From positions 39,400,785-39,464,784 of the forward strand of contig NW_026947502.1 in NCBI RefSeq assembly GCF_034190915.1: DNA of 64,000 nucleotides, read 5' to 3'. Of this stretch, positions 1 through 11,551 are shown piece after piece (the stretch's first letter is position 1; every line of letters starts with the position of its first letter). The notes below the pieces were generated by a model that did not search any database, had not been told where the DNA came from, and saw only the letters and a list, made by a program, of their open reading frames with translations. This DNA comes from Cavia porcellus (taxonomy: Eukaryota > Chordata > Mammalia > Rodentia > Caviidae). The position numbers and the translations under genes are program-made.

Positions 1-569
1 TTTTCTATTCCTACCTGATTTTTTCACAGGATATTTTTGTCTCTCATTGGTTGTATTTATACATATGGATCCATTGAATATGTAGAGTTGACTATAATTT
101 AATTTTTATCGTGCATGTAATATCAAACTCTAAAATAAAAACAAGATGTGAAATATAAGTGGAAAACCAGCACTTCAACTAATTTAAGTTTTGGGAGACA
201 CATTAATGAAAATAGATGATTAACTAGGCTGTTAAGCTGAGCTAAGACTATCGAGCCTGGCTCAGTAAAAAACAACAAGAAATACCTCACATTTAAAATA
301 GATACTTTCCTTATTGGTGACAGGTTAGTGACTGCCAGATATAGTGCTCTGTAGCCCAGGGCAGAAGGCATGGGCAGAGCAGGCTATGGAACATCAGCAT
401 GGCATAAAAGTGTCAAAGGTCACACACAAGCCAGTTGAGCCTTTTGTTTACCTCCACTAAAATCTTGCTTCTACACAGACCGGATAATCTCTCTTAAAGA
501 CCACATTTCAATTCTTGAGTAAGAGATTTCAGAATGGAGACTCACAGAGCTTGAGTGGTGTCTTGGATA
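1..569. other. Unassigned AT-rich DNA
   Basis: No recognised repeat, exon or RNA gene is seen here. The open frames are short and have no family resemblance. The stretch looks like unique or very old intergenic or intronic DNA. Confidence 0.5.
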
Positions 570-930
570 CTTTTTTCTCATTGTTGAAACAAAATATCAA
601 ATACTCAAAATAAAGGAAGGAAAGATTTATTTATCTCACTGTTTGTGGAAGTTTCAGTCCATAGCCCACCTTGGCGCTAAGGCAGGGCAGCATGGCACTG
701 GGGCAACACTTCAAGGCCTCAGTCGGAGCAAAAGGGTGCAAGAGCAAGGCTCTTTGTCTCCTTTATTTTATACACAGCCCACCGCTTCCAGGGTGGGTGT
801 ACCATGCACAAAATCTCCTTGCTCTCCTCTTGAACAGGACTGGATATTTACAAAGTAAGAACCCTGGCTCCCTGCTTAGTCTCTTAGTTAGTCTTCTAAA
901 TTTCTCAAATTGACACAGTGTATCTACCAT
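570..930 (-). mobile_element. Degraded MaLR-type solo LTR
   Basis: The left part, with its 'agatttattt' tract followed by 'gtttcagtccatag', matches the reverse complement of the 3' end of rodent MaLR-type LTRs (ORR1/MT/MLT1 relatives). There the tttatt on this strand is the AATAAA polyadenylation signal. The 7.0-kb LTR shows the same layout. The right boundary is unclear because the sequence decays past about position 850. No internal retroviral region is attached, so it reads as a solo LTR. Confidence 0.5.
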
Positions 931-2686
931 AACCAATGTGTAGGTGGTCTTTCCCATTGCGGGTATATTTGCGGGTATATTTTAGAGTTCAGCTTCATCA
1001 CCATTTAGTCTCTATCATATATCCTTGCAAACTGGTTGATGGATCTTAACTACTGTTGTCTTATTTCTTACTTTCTTTAATTCCTTTTGTACATATCATT
1101 CACAGTTGGAATTCTTACATTTCTTCATTTTAGTTTAAAATTATTTGTGTGAGTATTAAAATAAGTACACATCATAAACTTATCATGATAAACCATAAAC
1201 TGAAGCCCTAAAACTTCCAACTTCAATCCACATACGTTGACTATCACCTGAAGCACATCAGGAGATGGCCAGAGAATGAAAGATTTGCGTTGTATCCCAC
1301 CCTTCTCACCTGTCCAGTGGAGACTGCCTAAGTGGATAAGCAGGGGGCTAAAGGACAGGCGCAAGCATGCACTCAGAGTTTGTTATCAGAGATAACAGGA
1401 GCAGAGGGCGTTTATGGACATGCTCTGTACCTTTTCTTTTAGAAAACATCCCTTTAAATAATATTTCCTCATTATGCCATGTAATGGATGAAAATGGGAT
1501 AAAACCAGGTTTGTAAGAGAGAAAACTAAGAGTTTAAATATTTAGAACAAAAACACTGAAAATATCTCAAGGGCAAAAATAAGCATCTGGAATTATTCAG
1601 AAGAAAAACATCTCTGCGAGGACAAACAACTAAGAATCCACTTAATTAACTTTTGTAGAGAAATTCAGAAAAGTTATAAAAGGAGTACTCTTAAAGAAAG
1701 GTCTCAAGACAACAAAGAGAGCCATTTATACAAATTCAACATATGTTTGAGTTCTACGCAACGTTAGTGGAAGGCATGTGCTAACCCAACTTTTAAATTT
1801 CAAGCAACAAATTAAAAAAAAAGTTCTAAAGATTTCCTGGCAGCCAGAAAATGAAAGCATTATTCATTAAAATAACTAAAAAATTAGGTGAGTCTTAAAA
1901 TACATGCCTAATATCTAGACTTGATTATATTGAAATGGGAAACCAGAATTCAGAAAATGATTATATAAAGGATTCTTAATAGGTAAGATAAAAATTATAA
2001 ACATTGAAGGAAAGTATGCCAAAATATTGAGATGATCTCTGAGTGTTGTGAATTTTAAAAATGCACATTTTGACACTATTTTCTACTTTCCAAAAACTGT
2101 AGAATGACCCCATATTATATTACTCATTTTTTAAAATGCAGAAAACAAATGAAAAAGAAAGGGAGAAAAATCTTTCCTACAAGCATATTTACATAGTAAG
2201 CCATATATGATGAGGAGCATCCAATTCAGAAATGGTTTCCTGAGTTCACTCACTCTTAAAGTCTGCATACCCTGAAGATACAAGTAAGCTTGGGATATTT
2301 CAATCAGGAACTAGACAAGTTTCAAACTTACTATAAGCTTTCACCAGACCCAAAACTTCAGACAATTTTTTGGAATGTTTAGAGCTATCAACACAGACTT
2401 TCTGTAGAAAAAACTATTTTCCTGCAAGTTAAATATTAAAATATCTATGGAGGTAGTGATTCGTCAAAGTTAAACATCTTTATAAGTGCAAAACCATGCT
2501 GCTTGTACCAGGCTTGAGATATGCAGTTTCTGTCAGGGTTAAAATGACAAGGAGTCTTCTGAGGAATCACAGGTTTGTCTTTGTTTCTTTTTGGAAAGTT
2601 AATATCAAAACTATATGCTGTTCTATATAAGTTGTAAGATGCAAAATTTTAACTATAGAGCCAAATAGTGTGTATTCACAGTTATG
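931..2686. other. Unassigned AT-rich DNA
   Basis: No gene or clearly recognised repeat is seen in this stretch. The short open frames show no known domain. Confidence 0.45.

Positions 2687-2715
<29 letters not shown>
2687..2715. repeat. Poly(T) tract (29 T)
   Basis: An uninterrupted run of T. It could be the A-tail of a minus-strand retroelement, but the sequence to its right (from 2716) is not one I recognise. Confidence 0.9.
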
Positions 2716-2718
<3 letters not shown>

Positions 2719-3811
2719 GAATGCATCTGCTGCTGGAAAAGAATAAAACTGATTTGAGGTTGAAGGATGTGGTTCAGACTTGGATTCAAACAGTGCAGTT
2801 ACACTTTCTGAAAAGGAGTGGTACTTCTAATATGCTTGGTATTTATTATGGGAATGAGTAAGTCAAAAGAAGTGGGAGAAACAGAAGGTGTACATCTTGA
2901 GGTACAGAAAAAAGTGGCCCAGCATTCAACCAGAATTTACATGATTCAACACGTGAGGAAAAGTGTACAACTAACATTTTGTTTTTCCACAAATCTCTTC
3001 AGGTTTCCTTCTCAAGCTTGACCAAAGCTAGTAGCCTGTCTCAGAGAGCTAAATTTTGTTTATCTTGATTTGCAAAATATTGGCATTATACCATATTAAT
3101 TTCTTCATTCATCACCTACTTAAATTTTAAAAAATGAAAATGAATTTGTGACCAAAATTTTAAAAACTATACTTAAAAAAGTCTGAAGTTGAAGAATTAT
3201 CTTGAAGAGCCACGAAGCTCTTGAAAAGGTAAGTTATGAGGGCAGCAACGTTTTAGAAGTTTGCCAGTCTTTAAGGTGGGTCTTGATATTCAGAGTTCTA
3301 AACACCAGCCCATTCACTGGAATGAAAGACCCCAAATCATTCGATTTGGTTCACTCTGTTCTAAATGTTACTGCTCATTTTCATTGATAGTTGTAATTAT
3401 TCTGTGAAAAACAGATACTCCCAGAGGTGACCTTTAGTGGCGTTTCTGTGGATAAATGTGACTGGCTTCTAAGTCAGACATCCTGGATTGTGTGTCAGGA
3501 CGAATTTGGCCGTAGCTCTGAGAGCTTCAATAAAGTTAAATGTTTCCTCCTGCAGCAAAAATGCCTCAGGTGGAATGATTCCAAGATTATTCAATTCTAC
3601 AGTTTAATGGTGATCTCAGAGACTCACATGCTTTCTATCTTCTGCTCTGCTATTCTCAGATAATTGGTCTTAAACTGGCATGCTCCAAGAATACAAAATT
3701 GTTACCACAGCTGTTATCACATTCAGGAACTACAACATACCGCAGAAGCGGCAGAAAAGGACACATTTCTCTGAGTCTCTCTGGTTGGTTGGTTGTTGGG
3801 TTTAGGGGATA
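2716..3811. other. Unassigned DNA
   Basis: Two short plus-strand open frames (about 3202-3387 and 3427-3663) show no recognisable domain or splice-bounded exon structure. No repeat family was identified. Confidence 0.45.
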
Positions 3812-4096
3812 TTTTTGTTTTGTTTTGTTTTGATTTGGTTTGGTTTGGTTTTTCAGTTTTGGTTCTGGTTTTGGTTTTGCTACTAAGGCATTCAGCACAG
3901 GGCCTTTGCACTGAGCTACCTCCACAGCCTCCCCTCAAAGTTTTAGTATTGTTGTTGTTTTGCTGTTGCTTGGTTGGCTTTAATTTTGGGATGGAATTTA
4001 ATAAAGTCACTAAGTAACCCAGGCTGGGCTCCAACTTGCAGTCCTCTGCTTCGGCCTTCCAGAGTGCTGGGATGATAAGCCTGTGTCATCACAGCC
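3812..4096 (-). mobile_element. B1-ID composite SINE (B1-dID-like)
   Basis: On the minus strand, a B1 half comes first (about 4096-4000, with 'cccagcactctggaaggc' and 'gagcccagcctgggtta', the 7SL-derived body). An A-rich linker with CAA repeats follows. Then comes an ID half (about 3935-3876, containing 'tagctcagtgcaaaggc', the tRNA-type A box) and a TG/CAAAA-rich tail. The order B1 then ID matches the B1-dID dimer described from several non-murid rodent families. The copy is diverged and old. It is a non-coding pol III-derived retroposon. Confidence 0.75.
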
Positions 4097-5897
4097 AGAT
4101 TTGAGTGTTTTTCTAAGAATAAAAAACTATTTTAGACTCCATCATGAGCAGACCTCCCTTAGTATCACCCAAACCTTTCCAACACAAAACACCCAGGAGA
4201 GTGGGATGACGATGATAGAGGAAAAAGATGAAAACTACCTGTGAGACAGAAATAAAAGTATTTCTCCTGGCATATATTAGCTATCTTAGAGGCAAAAGAA
4301 AAATCTGAAATTCACCAAAATAAATAAATGATGGAGAATACAGGCTTGATTTGGAGTAGTAAACTAACAGTTATGCTACAAATTAAATGTAATTCCTTAG
4401 CTATTTAGTGACCTTGAACTATAACCAAACATTCCTAACTTAAAGTTCTTCATTTGTTACTCTCAACAGCAGTACCCTTTCAAAGGGTCATAAAAATTTT
4501 TAAATGGTTTAGCATACATAAAAGCGTAGATATTTCACATATGTTTACTATTTTAAGTGTTGTAGTACCACTCTAAGTTTTAAAAGTCACATAAATTGTG
4601 AGAATTTCATAAATTAACAAATGTAAAAAAACAATTTAATTATTTTTGTAAAATTCTATTCTAATGGAGGATGATCCTTACAGAAGTAAGACTTCCATTA
4701 CTTTTAGTCTATCTTCTCAATGGACAAAGAACTGTCATTCAAAATCAAAAAGTAAAGAACTGTTTTTCAGCTTAGCTCCTGCTGTGGAATTATCATTCAT
4801 TGCATAAGAGAAAACTTGGACATGGCCAGTACCTTATTAGTATAGCTTAAATTTGGTTCAATTCAGAGATAACACCACCTCCCACTGGAATAAATGAAAA
4901 TACATGGCTGTTTGATGTTCTACTTCAGAGGATATTTTGTGGCAAGGTACAATATAAAGCAGGTGCTCCCACATGCTCCACTGGGCAGAATGACAAGTGA
5001 TGGCTTCCCCAGAGTAAAAGAAAAGACACATTTAGTGATTGTTGATCTATGATGGAGAATCCACACACCAAGACTGGAGATTAAACTCTGCTTGTTGAAA
5101 TGAGAGTATTCGCATTTGCTCTCTCAGGAGAGCTGTTATCAATGGTAGAGCCCCGCCATCTGCATGTGATGCTGTCACCACCTGACGATCTCTAAATGAG
5201 GGCTTCAAAATCAAATTAAAACGTAGGAAATGCCACAAATGTAAGATAAAAGTCTCTGTGGCTTCTAAAATGCTATTGCTTCTCACTAGATTAAAAAAGT
5301 ACAGAAACTGCATAAGGCGGTCCAAGTATTAAGCAGAAATTTCAGTAGCTGCCAAATGTTCTTTGCATTTACTTATTTATAAAAGTGTGCTCCCTGGAGA
5401 TTACTTATCAAAAGATACCACGTACTGAACACTTTAGGCCAGCTGTGGTCTTAGTGCTGACCGAGTTCTCAGACAGAGCTTTGAAAATAGAATGAGATCA
5501 ACATCAAAGGCGACAGCTTCTACCCAAACAAGACTGCTTCACAGTCAAGGAAAAAAGCCATTGCCTTGTTAAAAACACTATGATTCAACTGATAATTTCT
5601 TTTCCATGTAAATTTTACAGGACCAAGACAAAAATCTTCCAATTCCTACATCTCAGTTACTTTAACTGCAAAATCAGAATAATACAAAAAAATCTTATAT
5701 AATTTCTATCTAAATTACTTTTTAAAACTTCAAATATTTGCAAAATAATGATTTTTATTGTTAAGTGATGTCCATTAAGTATACAAAAAGCACAGCTCCA
5801 AACACTAGCTAGTTATAGTTGTGGATATGTATTTTAAATTCTTAAATGTTACATTATCAACATAGTCGTAGGCAGCTGAGTTAGAAATATTATAGGC
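4097..5897. other. Unassigned AT-rich DNA
   Basis: No supported gene or repeat. A minus-strand frame at about 5047-5325 has no recognised similarity. Confidence 0.45.
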
Positions 5898-6410
5898 TGT
5901 CAGACAGGAGCCAGTACAGAAGACCAGATCTCTTGCAACCTTGGAGGAGACAGACAGCTCTGCGGTAGACTAGATCTCAAGACAAAGGCAAAACAATACA
6001 AGCACACCCTAAGTATAAACATCAGAGAGATATTTTAAATAGGTATGAATCACATTGAAGAAGCCAGAAGTCATCATCCCAACTCCCTACAGAAAGAGTC
6101 ACTGCTTTTTAAATATGTCCACTTGCTATGTGAACTCACTTCCCCATTTGTCCCCAATTTTTGGTCAATTTTATCTGAACAATTAATCTTGTTGTTTGTC
6201 CATAGCTCTGTCCCACCTCCTACCCTACTGCCTTGTGAGTTCCCATATTTTCCCAACTTGGACCCATCTCACCTCATGGTTTTGCCTTTAGAAGTCCCTA
6301 GAAAAGACAGTCTTTGGCAACCCACTCAGGACCCCTTGTCTCTCTTCCTGACAGAAAGTTACTTTTTCTCAATAAATATGTTATGCTTTAACCTCCATTG
6401 TTCCTAAAAT
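5898..6410 (+). mobile_element. Probable endogenous-retrovirus LTR
   Basis: The segment begins with TG ('tgtcagacaggagccag'), is relatively C/T-rich in its second half, and carries a pol II polyadenylation signal AATAAA at 6371-6376 about 35 bases before the presumed end. This is the usual U3-R-U5 look of a solo LTR. It contains a 120-codon open frame (6045-6407) with no domain, which I regard as accidental. The family is not identified. The alternative is unique sequence that happens to contain AATAAA. Confidence 0.35.
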
Positions 6411-7034
6411 ACATTCTTTCAATTTTAGAGAACACGACCTCCTAATAGACATCCAGTAGGTTGGAAGTTTCATTCCCCTATACCAATATGACTTCAGAAT
6501 ACATAAATGCATCAAAACCATGTAGAAATTATTGTAAGTATAAAAAGATGTTTTAATATTTCTTAAATATTCTAAAGTATTCCACCATAGTAATGGATAA
6601 AAATTAAAAATGTTTTATCATTTCAGTATTTTCAAGATTTGATAAATTCAAAACTTATTCATATTAAATATAAATTGTAAGTAAACTAATGATAAAAAAA
6701 ACTATCAATTCAATGAAAGGTAGTGTCCCAGACCTGCAGCATTTTAATATCTAATAAGAATTAAACATCCATTTAAACTTGATGTCATTTGAAATCACGA
6801 GCAAAATTAAAGTAGTAAGTCCATGATTTAGGAAGGAGTTCATCCCTGGAGAATGTTCATAAGTCTGAAAAGTGAGTCTCACACACACGCTGTGAAAGTT
6901 CGAAACATGCTTGTAAGCCAGGGATTTACTTTGCCTGTTATGTCTGTGTCTAACCAACATTAACCTAGAACACCAACTAATGGGATAAGAAAAAGTTTAC
7001 AAGTACACAAAGATTTAAAAGCAATGTCAGAAAG
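6411..7034. other. Unassigned AT-rich DNA
   Basis: No gene or recognisable repeat is seen. Short frames only. Confidence 0.45.
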
Positions 7035-7478
7035 TAATGTCTGAATTACTTTTTTTGTTCCTAAGACAAAAATACCCCTCACACACAAGTTAAAGGAGAG
7101 AAAGTTTATTTCGTTCAGTTTGTAGACGTTTCAGTTCGTGGTTGGTTGGTTTCAAGGCACAGTGGAAGGCAGAGAGGCACCACAGAGGCAAAGCAGGACA
7201 GGCAGGAGGCAGCAAGCACCCAGCAAGTGCAAGCTGGAACATCCTTTCTCCCTTACATTCCACCCAGGCTTCCTGAGTTTAGGGCGGGGAGCACTCACAC
7301 CAAGGAGGAAGCACCCATAATCCCACCCGGAAGTACGGCAAACCAATCAGTGGACTAATTCGGTAACCAAGCACCCTTGATTCCAGCATCACATACCCTA
7401 GATCCAGCCCCTCTGAAAAGCCCCACACAAGCCACATGAGGCTTTAGGGGGGATCTAGAAACAAGCCATTATACCTGT
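7035..7478 (-). mobile_element. MaLR-like solo LTR
   Basis: Read on the minus strand, the element starts near 'tataatggcttgttt'. It then runs through 'gtggggcttttcagagggg' and 'ctggatctagggtatgtgatg', then 'ccactgattggtttgcc', and ends with an AATAAA signal (tttatt on the plus strand, 7105-7110). The same blocks appear at 17.7, 31.0 and 36.7 kb, which shows one dispersed LTR family. The ends of the element and the absence of coding sequence fit a solo LTR. Assignment to the MaLR/MLT1-ORR1 group is by pattern memory, not by a search. Confidence 0.7.
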
Positions 7479-7884
7479 TAGGATTTAGAGAATTATGTAA
7501 TAGTCTACATAACAATCAGAATCCACAGGTACACTCAGGATTATTTGGAAAACTTCGCAAGATGAATACATAAACATCAACTAACTTTCCATATATTACC
7601 ATAAAGAAACAGAAATTTGATTTTAAGAGGGCATTTTCTACAAAAAAATTGTATAACCTATATTGTACATATTTTTTAAATGTTTTAATTTTATTGGATA
7701 ATATAAAAGATGTAAAAAGATATAGAGATGAAATAAATAAAATAAAATAAAAGATATAGAGAGCTATATCATGACCTGGGAAGAAATGAACTAAAATCCT
7801 ACAGTCGTCAATTTTTCACTAAATCAAAGAAGAAATTCACTGCAATTTAAAAATAAATTGTGATTGGTTTTATTTAATTAATTG

Positions 7885-7966
7885 ATTACTCCTGGTGCTG
7901 GAAATCAAACCTAGGTCTTCATGCTTGCTGAGCAAGAGTTCAATCACTGATCTCCCCACCTCCAGG
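7885..7966 (-). mobile_element. ID-type SINE (diverged)
   Basis: The minus strand carries a degenerate tRNA-like body. On the plus strand it shows 'ctggtgctggaaatcaaac' and 'atgcttgctgagcaagagtt', the reverse complement of the ID B-box and A-box regions. The flanks 'tttatttaatta' probably represent its decayed tail. Confidence 0.7.
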
Positions 7967-8486
7967 ACTCTGAATGTATTTTAATGAGAATCTGTTTAAT
8001 GGAAATATTTTAATGGGAAGAATACTGCTGAGAATGGTTGAGACACATTCAAAATAACAGAATAGCACATATATTATATTATTGTTTTGAAGGAATGCTA
8101 AAGTAATTTTCTATTTCTGAATATATTTTTCAAATAAAACCAACAAAATGGAAAAATGTTAACATTGTTACATTATTACTATGTAAAACCATATGATCAT
8201 TTCAACTGAAGCAGTCAATAACATTGAACATAGCTTCACAATAAAAACTGTACAACCGATAGAGAAAGTACTTCTAAATAGTAAAAGCTATAAATAATTA
8301 ATCTGTAGCCAGTGTCACATGGAACAGAGGAAAAAGTGTTTCCTTTAACTTCAGAAACAAGACAAGGATATCTAAGTTACTTAATAAAATACTAAAAGTC
8401 TTAGCAAAGCAGTTTGGCAATAAAAAGAAATGACTTGTTAGAGAAAAATTTACCTACTTTTATGAAAGTTTGTGTTTTTGTTTTTG

Positions 8487-8502
8487 GTGTGTGTGTGTGT
8501 GT

Positions 8503-8552
<50 letters not shown>
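8487..8552. repeat. (GT)n microsatellite
   Basis: A nearly pure GT dinucleotide repeat with one A interruption. It directly abuts a minus-strand SINE at 8553, so it probably grew out of that SINE's A-rich tail. Reading frames that cross it are composition artefacts. Confidence 0.95.
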
Positions 8553-8553
<1 letters not shown>

Positions 8554-8757
8554 ACCAGAGACTGGGCCCAGGACCTTTTTCATATTTGGCAAATATTCTC
8601 CACTGATTGAGCTATCATTCATCATTTTGTGCTAATTTTTTTAAATTTTGATACAGGGTCTTCCTACATGTGTCCAAATGGCTTCAAACTTGTGATCTTT
8701 ACACTTCAGCCTCCTAGGTGTATGAGATTACAGGTGTACAGCACTATGCCCAACTCA
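8553..8757 (-). mobile_element. B1-ID composite SINE
   Basis: The minus strand reads B1 first (8757-8640: 'catagtgctgtacacctgta', then the 7SL-type body with 'cctaggaggctgaagtg'). A T/A linker and a shortened ID half (8615-8553, 'atagctcaatcagtggag') follow, and then the GT/CA tail. The organisation matches the copy at 3.8 kb, supporting one family. Confidence 0.75.
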
Positions 8758-8854
8758 CATGTCAAGATTTTATACATAGGAAACTTATATATACTACATA
8801 TTTCATCAAAATAATGTTAGGAACTATAAACAATAATGAGAATAAAAAGAAATT

Positions 8855-9241
8855 GTTGAAACAGCAATGAAAAACTTGAAGAATAAGTTTAACCAAGGAA
8901 GTGAAATATCACTACAAAAACTTATAAAGCCATAAGGAAAAAAAAAAAACTATGAAGACACAAAAATATAAAAATGAATCTCATTTTCATGAATTAGAAG
9001 AATAAATAATGTCAGAATGATCATATCATCCAAAGTCATCTGTAGCTGCAATGCAATTCCATTTATATATCAATATTTTTTGGACATAGAAAATACAATG
9101 TTAAAATTCAGTAGCAAGCATAAAAGATCTAGAATAGAAAAATAAATGCTAACAGCATTACAGTATCTGACATTAGAATATACTAAAGAGGTAAAGTCAC
9201 AAAAACAGAATGACACTTTCATGAAATCAGACAAACATGAC
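8855..9241 (+). mobile_element. Old L1 ORF2 fragment, left half
   Basis: A plus-strand fossil matching the late RT to C-terminal part of L1 ORF2, with the landmark 'taaccaaggaagtgaaa' and a region corresponding to 'aaagtcatctgtagctgcaatgcaattcc'-type sequence further on. It is riddled with stops. It resumes at 10562, so one old element was split by a later insertion at 9252-10551. Confidence 0.8.
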
Positions 9242-9251
9242 CCAAAACTTC
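9242..9251. repeat. TSD, left copy
   Basis: 'ccaaaacttc' here is repeated at 10552-10561, exactly bounding the inserted minus-strand L1 tail. Ten exact bases is on the short side for an L1 TSD but within the usual range. Confidence 0.75.
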
Positions 9252-10551
9252 ATATATATATATATATGTTTTAATTTTATTTAAGGAGAAAAGAAAAAAA
9301 AGAGCAGAGAAAGGGTACAATTTATACAGATTTGCAGAAAAAAAATAAACAGTAGGAAATCACTAGTTAATAGATTACATATTGTCATCTTAGAAATAAT
9401 TGTTCAAGTCACAAAATTAAAGCTTGTAAAGTGGACATTCCAACAATGATACTGCAAACTGTTCTGTTCAATGATCCAATAAAACTCTGTGATATCATTT
9501 TCTATCTTATACACTTAAATATACATGCAGTTATATAGTTTAGAGCACTTTCTTTTCCTCTCTTTTGTACAATGACTATTACACATTTTGGGTTTCATTG
9601 CTCCCACAGTTCTTATTACTTTTTTGGAAGAGAGTAAAACCAAATGTGACATAACAGAACAGAATCGCTCAAGTCAAAAGGGTGGACATAATAGATAATG
9701 TAAAAACATAATACAAGGTGATCAACAATGGTTACCATAATGCCTCCCGCTATCTCTAATAGAATTGCCTATAGCATTAGTTATAATACAATTGAACAAA
9801 ACAGTAAAGAATAAAACCGACAAAACCAAAACATTGGAGACATTGTAGGTCTTCAAAAGTGGATAAAAGTCAACGAGAATGGGTGTTATAATGAATCTCA
9901 TTATCTTCACAGTTGATGCCTAAACTTTTAAACCTGATACTATCCAGCAGAACAGAATAGAGGAACATCAGTCAAACACAAGATGGTGAGAGTAATACAG
10001 GACTTTAAATCGAGATAATGGAAAGTCAAAGTGGGTTACTATAATATATCCTGCTATTTTTTTCCTTTAATTAAAAGGATAAAAATAAAAAAAGTAAATA
10101 ATGGAGTGGAGATTGAGATAAAAGAGGGCATAACAGCGAAACAGCGCAGATCAAAACATAACCATTTAAGCACAATAGTGTTTTACCACCAGATAATCCT
10201 GACCTAAAAGTAGTTACCATATTGTCTCTTTCCTTGAAATCCTTGATTACAACTTCATATACTGTAGCATTAAATATATCAAAACAATGTAAAACCATTT
10301 AAGAGAATGACAGCATTACAGAGTATTTAGAATCGACTAACAGAAAATGAACAATGGTTTCTGTATAATCTCCTTGTCTTTAAAAGGTTTTTGCTTATAC
10401 TATCATACATAATAAAATCCAATAAGATACAACCTATTTAGACCATTGGAGACAGAAGAACAAAAGCTAGATGAGACTTCAAATCAAGATGATACTAAAT
10501 CAGTATTATCTATTAAGATGCCATTTTCTCCAAAATAGCTGTTCCTATCAT
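9252..10551 (-). mobile_element. 5'-truncated young-family L1 (3' UTR only)
   Basis: The copy is colinear with 19.0-20.3 kb, the 3' UTR of the full-length minus-strand L1. Shared blocks include 'tagattacatattgtcatc' and 'gtggacattc'. The 3' end lies at the left, with a weak T-rich tail representing poly(A) on the minus strand. The 5' end is truncated within the 3' UTR at about 10551, so no coding sequence is present. It carries the same ~150-bp modules as the full-length copy, with anchors 'gttacca/gttact/ggtttct' at 9731, 9883, 10035, 10213, 10356 and about 10509. It inserted into an older plus-strand L1 and is flanked by a TSD. Confidence 0.88.
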
Positions 10552-10561
10552 CCAAAACTTC
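10552..10561. repeat. TSD, right copy
   Basis: The second copy of 'ccaaaacttc', matching 9242-9251. Confidence 0.75.
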
Positions 10562-11110
10562 TATGAAATCATTTCACCAAATGAAACTTGCACTGTTATG
10601 TCTATTGTATCACTATTTACAATAACTGAAATGTGGAATCTACCCATATGTCCTTCAGTGGATGGATGGATAAAGAATATATTCCTAAAAAAGGAATGAA
10701 GTCTTGTCATTTTTAGCCACGTAGGTAGAACAGAAGAAGATCATCATGTTAGGTGAACTAAGCCAGACAAATACTACCTGCCTTGCTTATTTCTGGAAAC
10801 TATTAAAGCAGTCTTATAGAAGAATGGAATGGAGCAGTGGTCACTACAAATCAGGAACTACAGAGGGAAGAGAGAAAAAAAAGTACTTCAAAAAGAGCAG
10901 AAAAACGTGGAATGAAGGAAGTCTGGTTTTTTTCAGCACAGTAGGATAACTCGTAGGTAAAAGAATATACTTACAGAGTAAAAAAATAAAAATAAAGAGC
11001 TAAAAACACTTAAAAAGTGACTAGGATTTGAAGAATTGGAAATATTTATTAACTTGTAATTATTGCACATTGACACCAATGGCAATCAAAACATTGTACC
11101 CCTTAGATGT
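10562..11110 (+). mobile_element. Old L1 ORF2 3' end and 3' UTR, right half
   Basis: This continues the fossil interrupted at 9241. It shows the classic ORF2 terminal stretch ('cactatttacaataactga', 'tgtccttcagtggatggatg', 'gataaagaatat', 'gtgaactaagccagacaaa') and a 3' UTR with 'caaaacattgtacccctta', as in L1M/L1MA-type elements. It is non-coding now. Confidence 0.85.
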
Positions 11111-11466
11111 CTAAAAATTCTAGCAAAACATTGAACTGGCACATTAAGGTCTTTTGGGCAGCTACCACCGACATTCCCACAATGAGGCTCATTTGAATCA
11201 TTTCTCTTGTTCTTTTATCAGTTGAAGGTTTCTTGCATTTCCAGAATAAACTTACATTTCCAGCTACTTTCCATTTTTTATGATCAGTGGGGTTGGGATG
11301 GCAATGGAATTAGAAAAGGGAAGAAAAAAAGGAGACAGTGAAAAAGCTAGCATTCGATAATCTGTTCAACTCCTAACTGACCCCTTCTACTTTACTCCAA
11401 AATAGCAATCTAATAGGAGGTTGTTGAATGTATTAATATTTGGGATCTGGGAGAATCAACTCTGCA
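11111..11466. other. Unassigned DNA
   Basis: No gene or clear repeat is seen. Confidence 0.45.
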
Positions 11467-11551
11467 GACCGGAGATATAGCTCAGTGGCGTAAGCACCTT
11501 CCTTACAAGTGCAAGGTCCTGAGTTCAATCTCTAGTATCAAAAAGCAAAAG
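11467..11551 (+). mobile_element. ID-type SINE
   Basis: A well-preserved ID body with a tRNA-like A box ('atatagctcagtggcgtaag') and B box ('gagttcaatctctagtat'), followed by a short A-rich tail. ID elements descend from a tRNA-Ala/BC1-type gene and are non-coding. This is the clearest ID copy in the window. Confidence 0.88.

Noticed and set aside
6045..6407. 120-codon plus-strand open frame
   Set aside because: No domain and no exon-like boundaries. It lies in a probable LTR with its AATAAA inside the frame.
8401..8635. Thr-His and Val-Cys rich open frames on both strands
   Set aside because: Both simply translate the GT/CA microsatellite.
11467..11551. Functional tRNA gene
   Set aside because: The pol III boxes are there, but the body is an ID SINE with an A-rich tail and degraded B box, not a cloverleaf gene.
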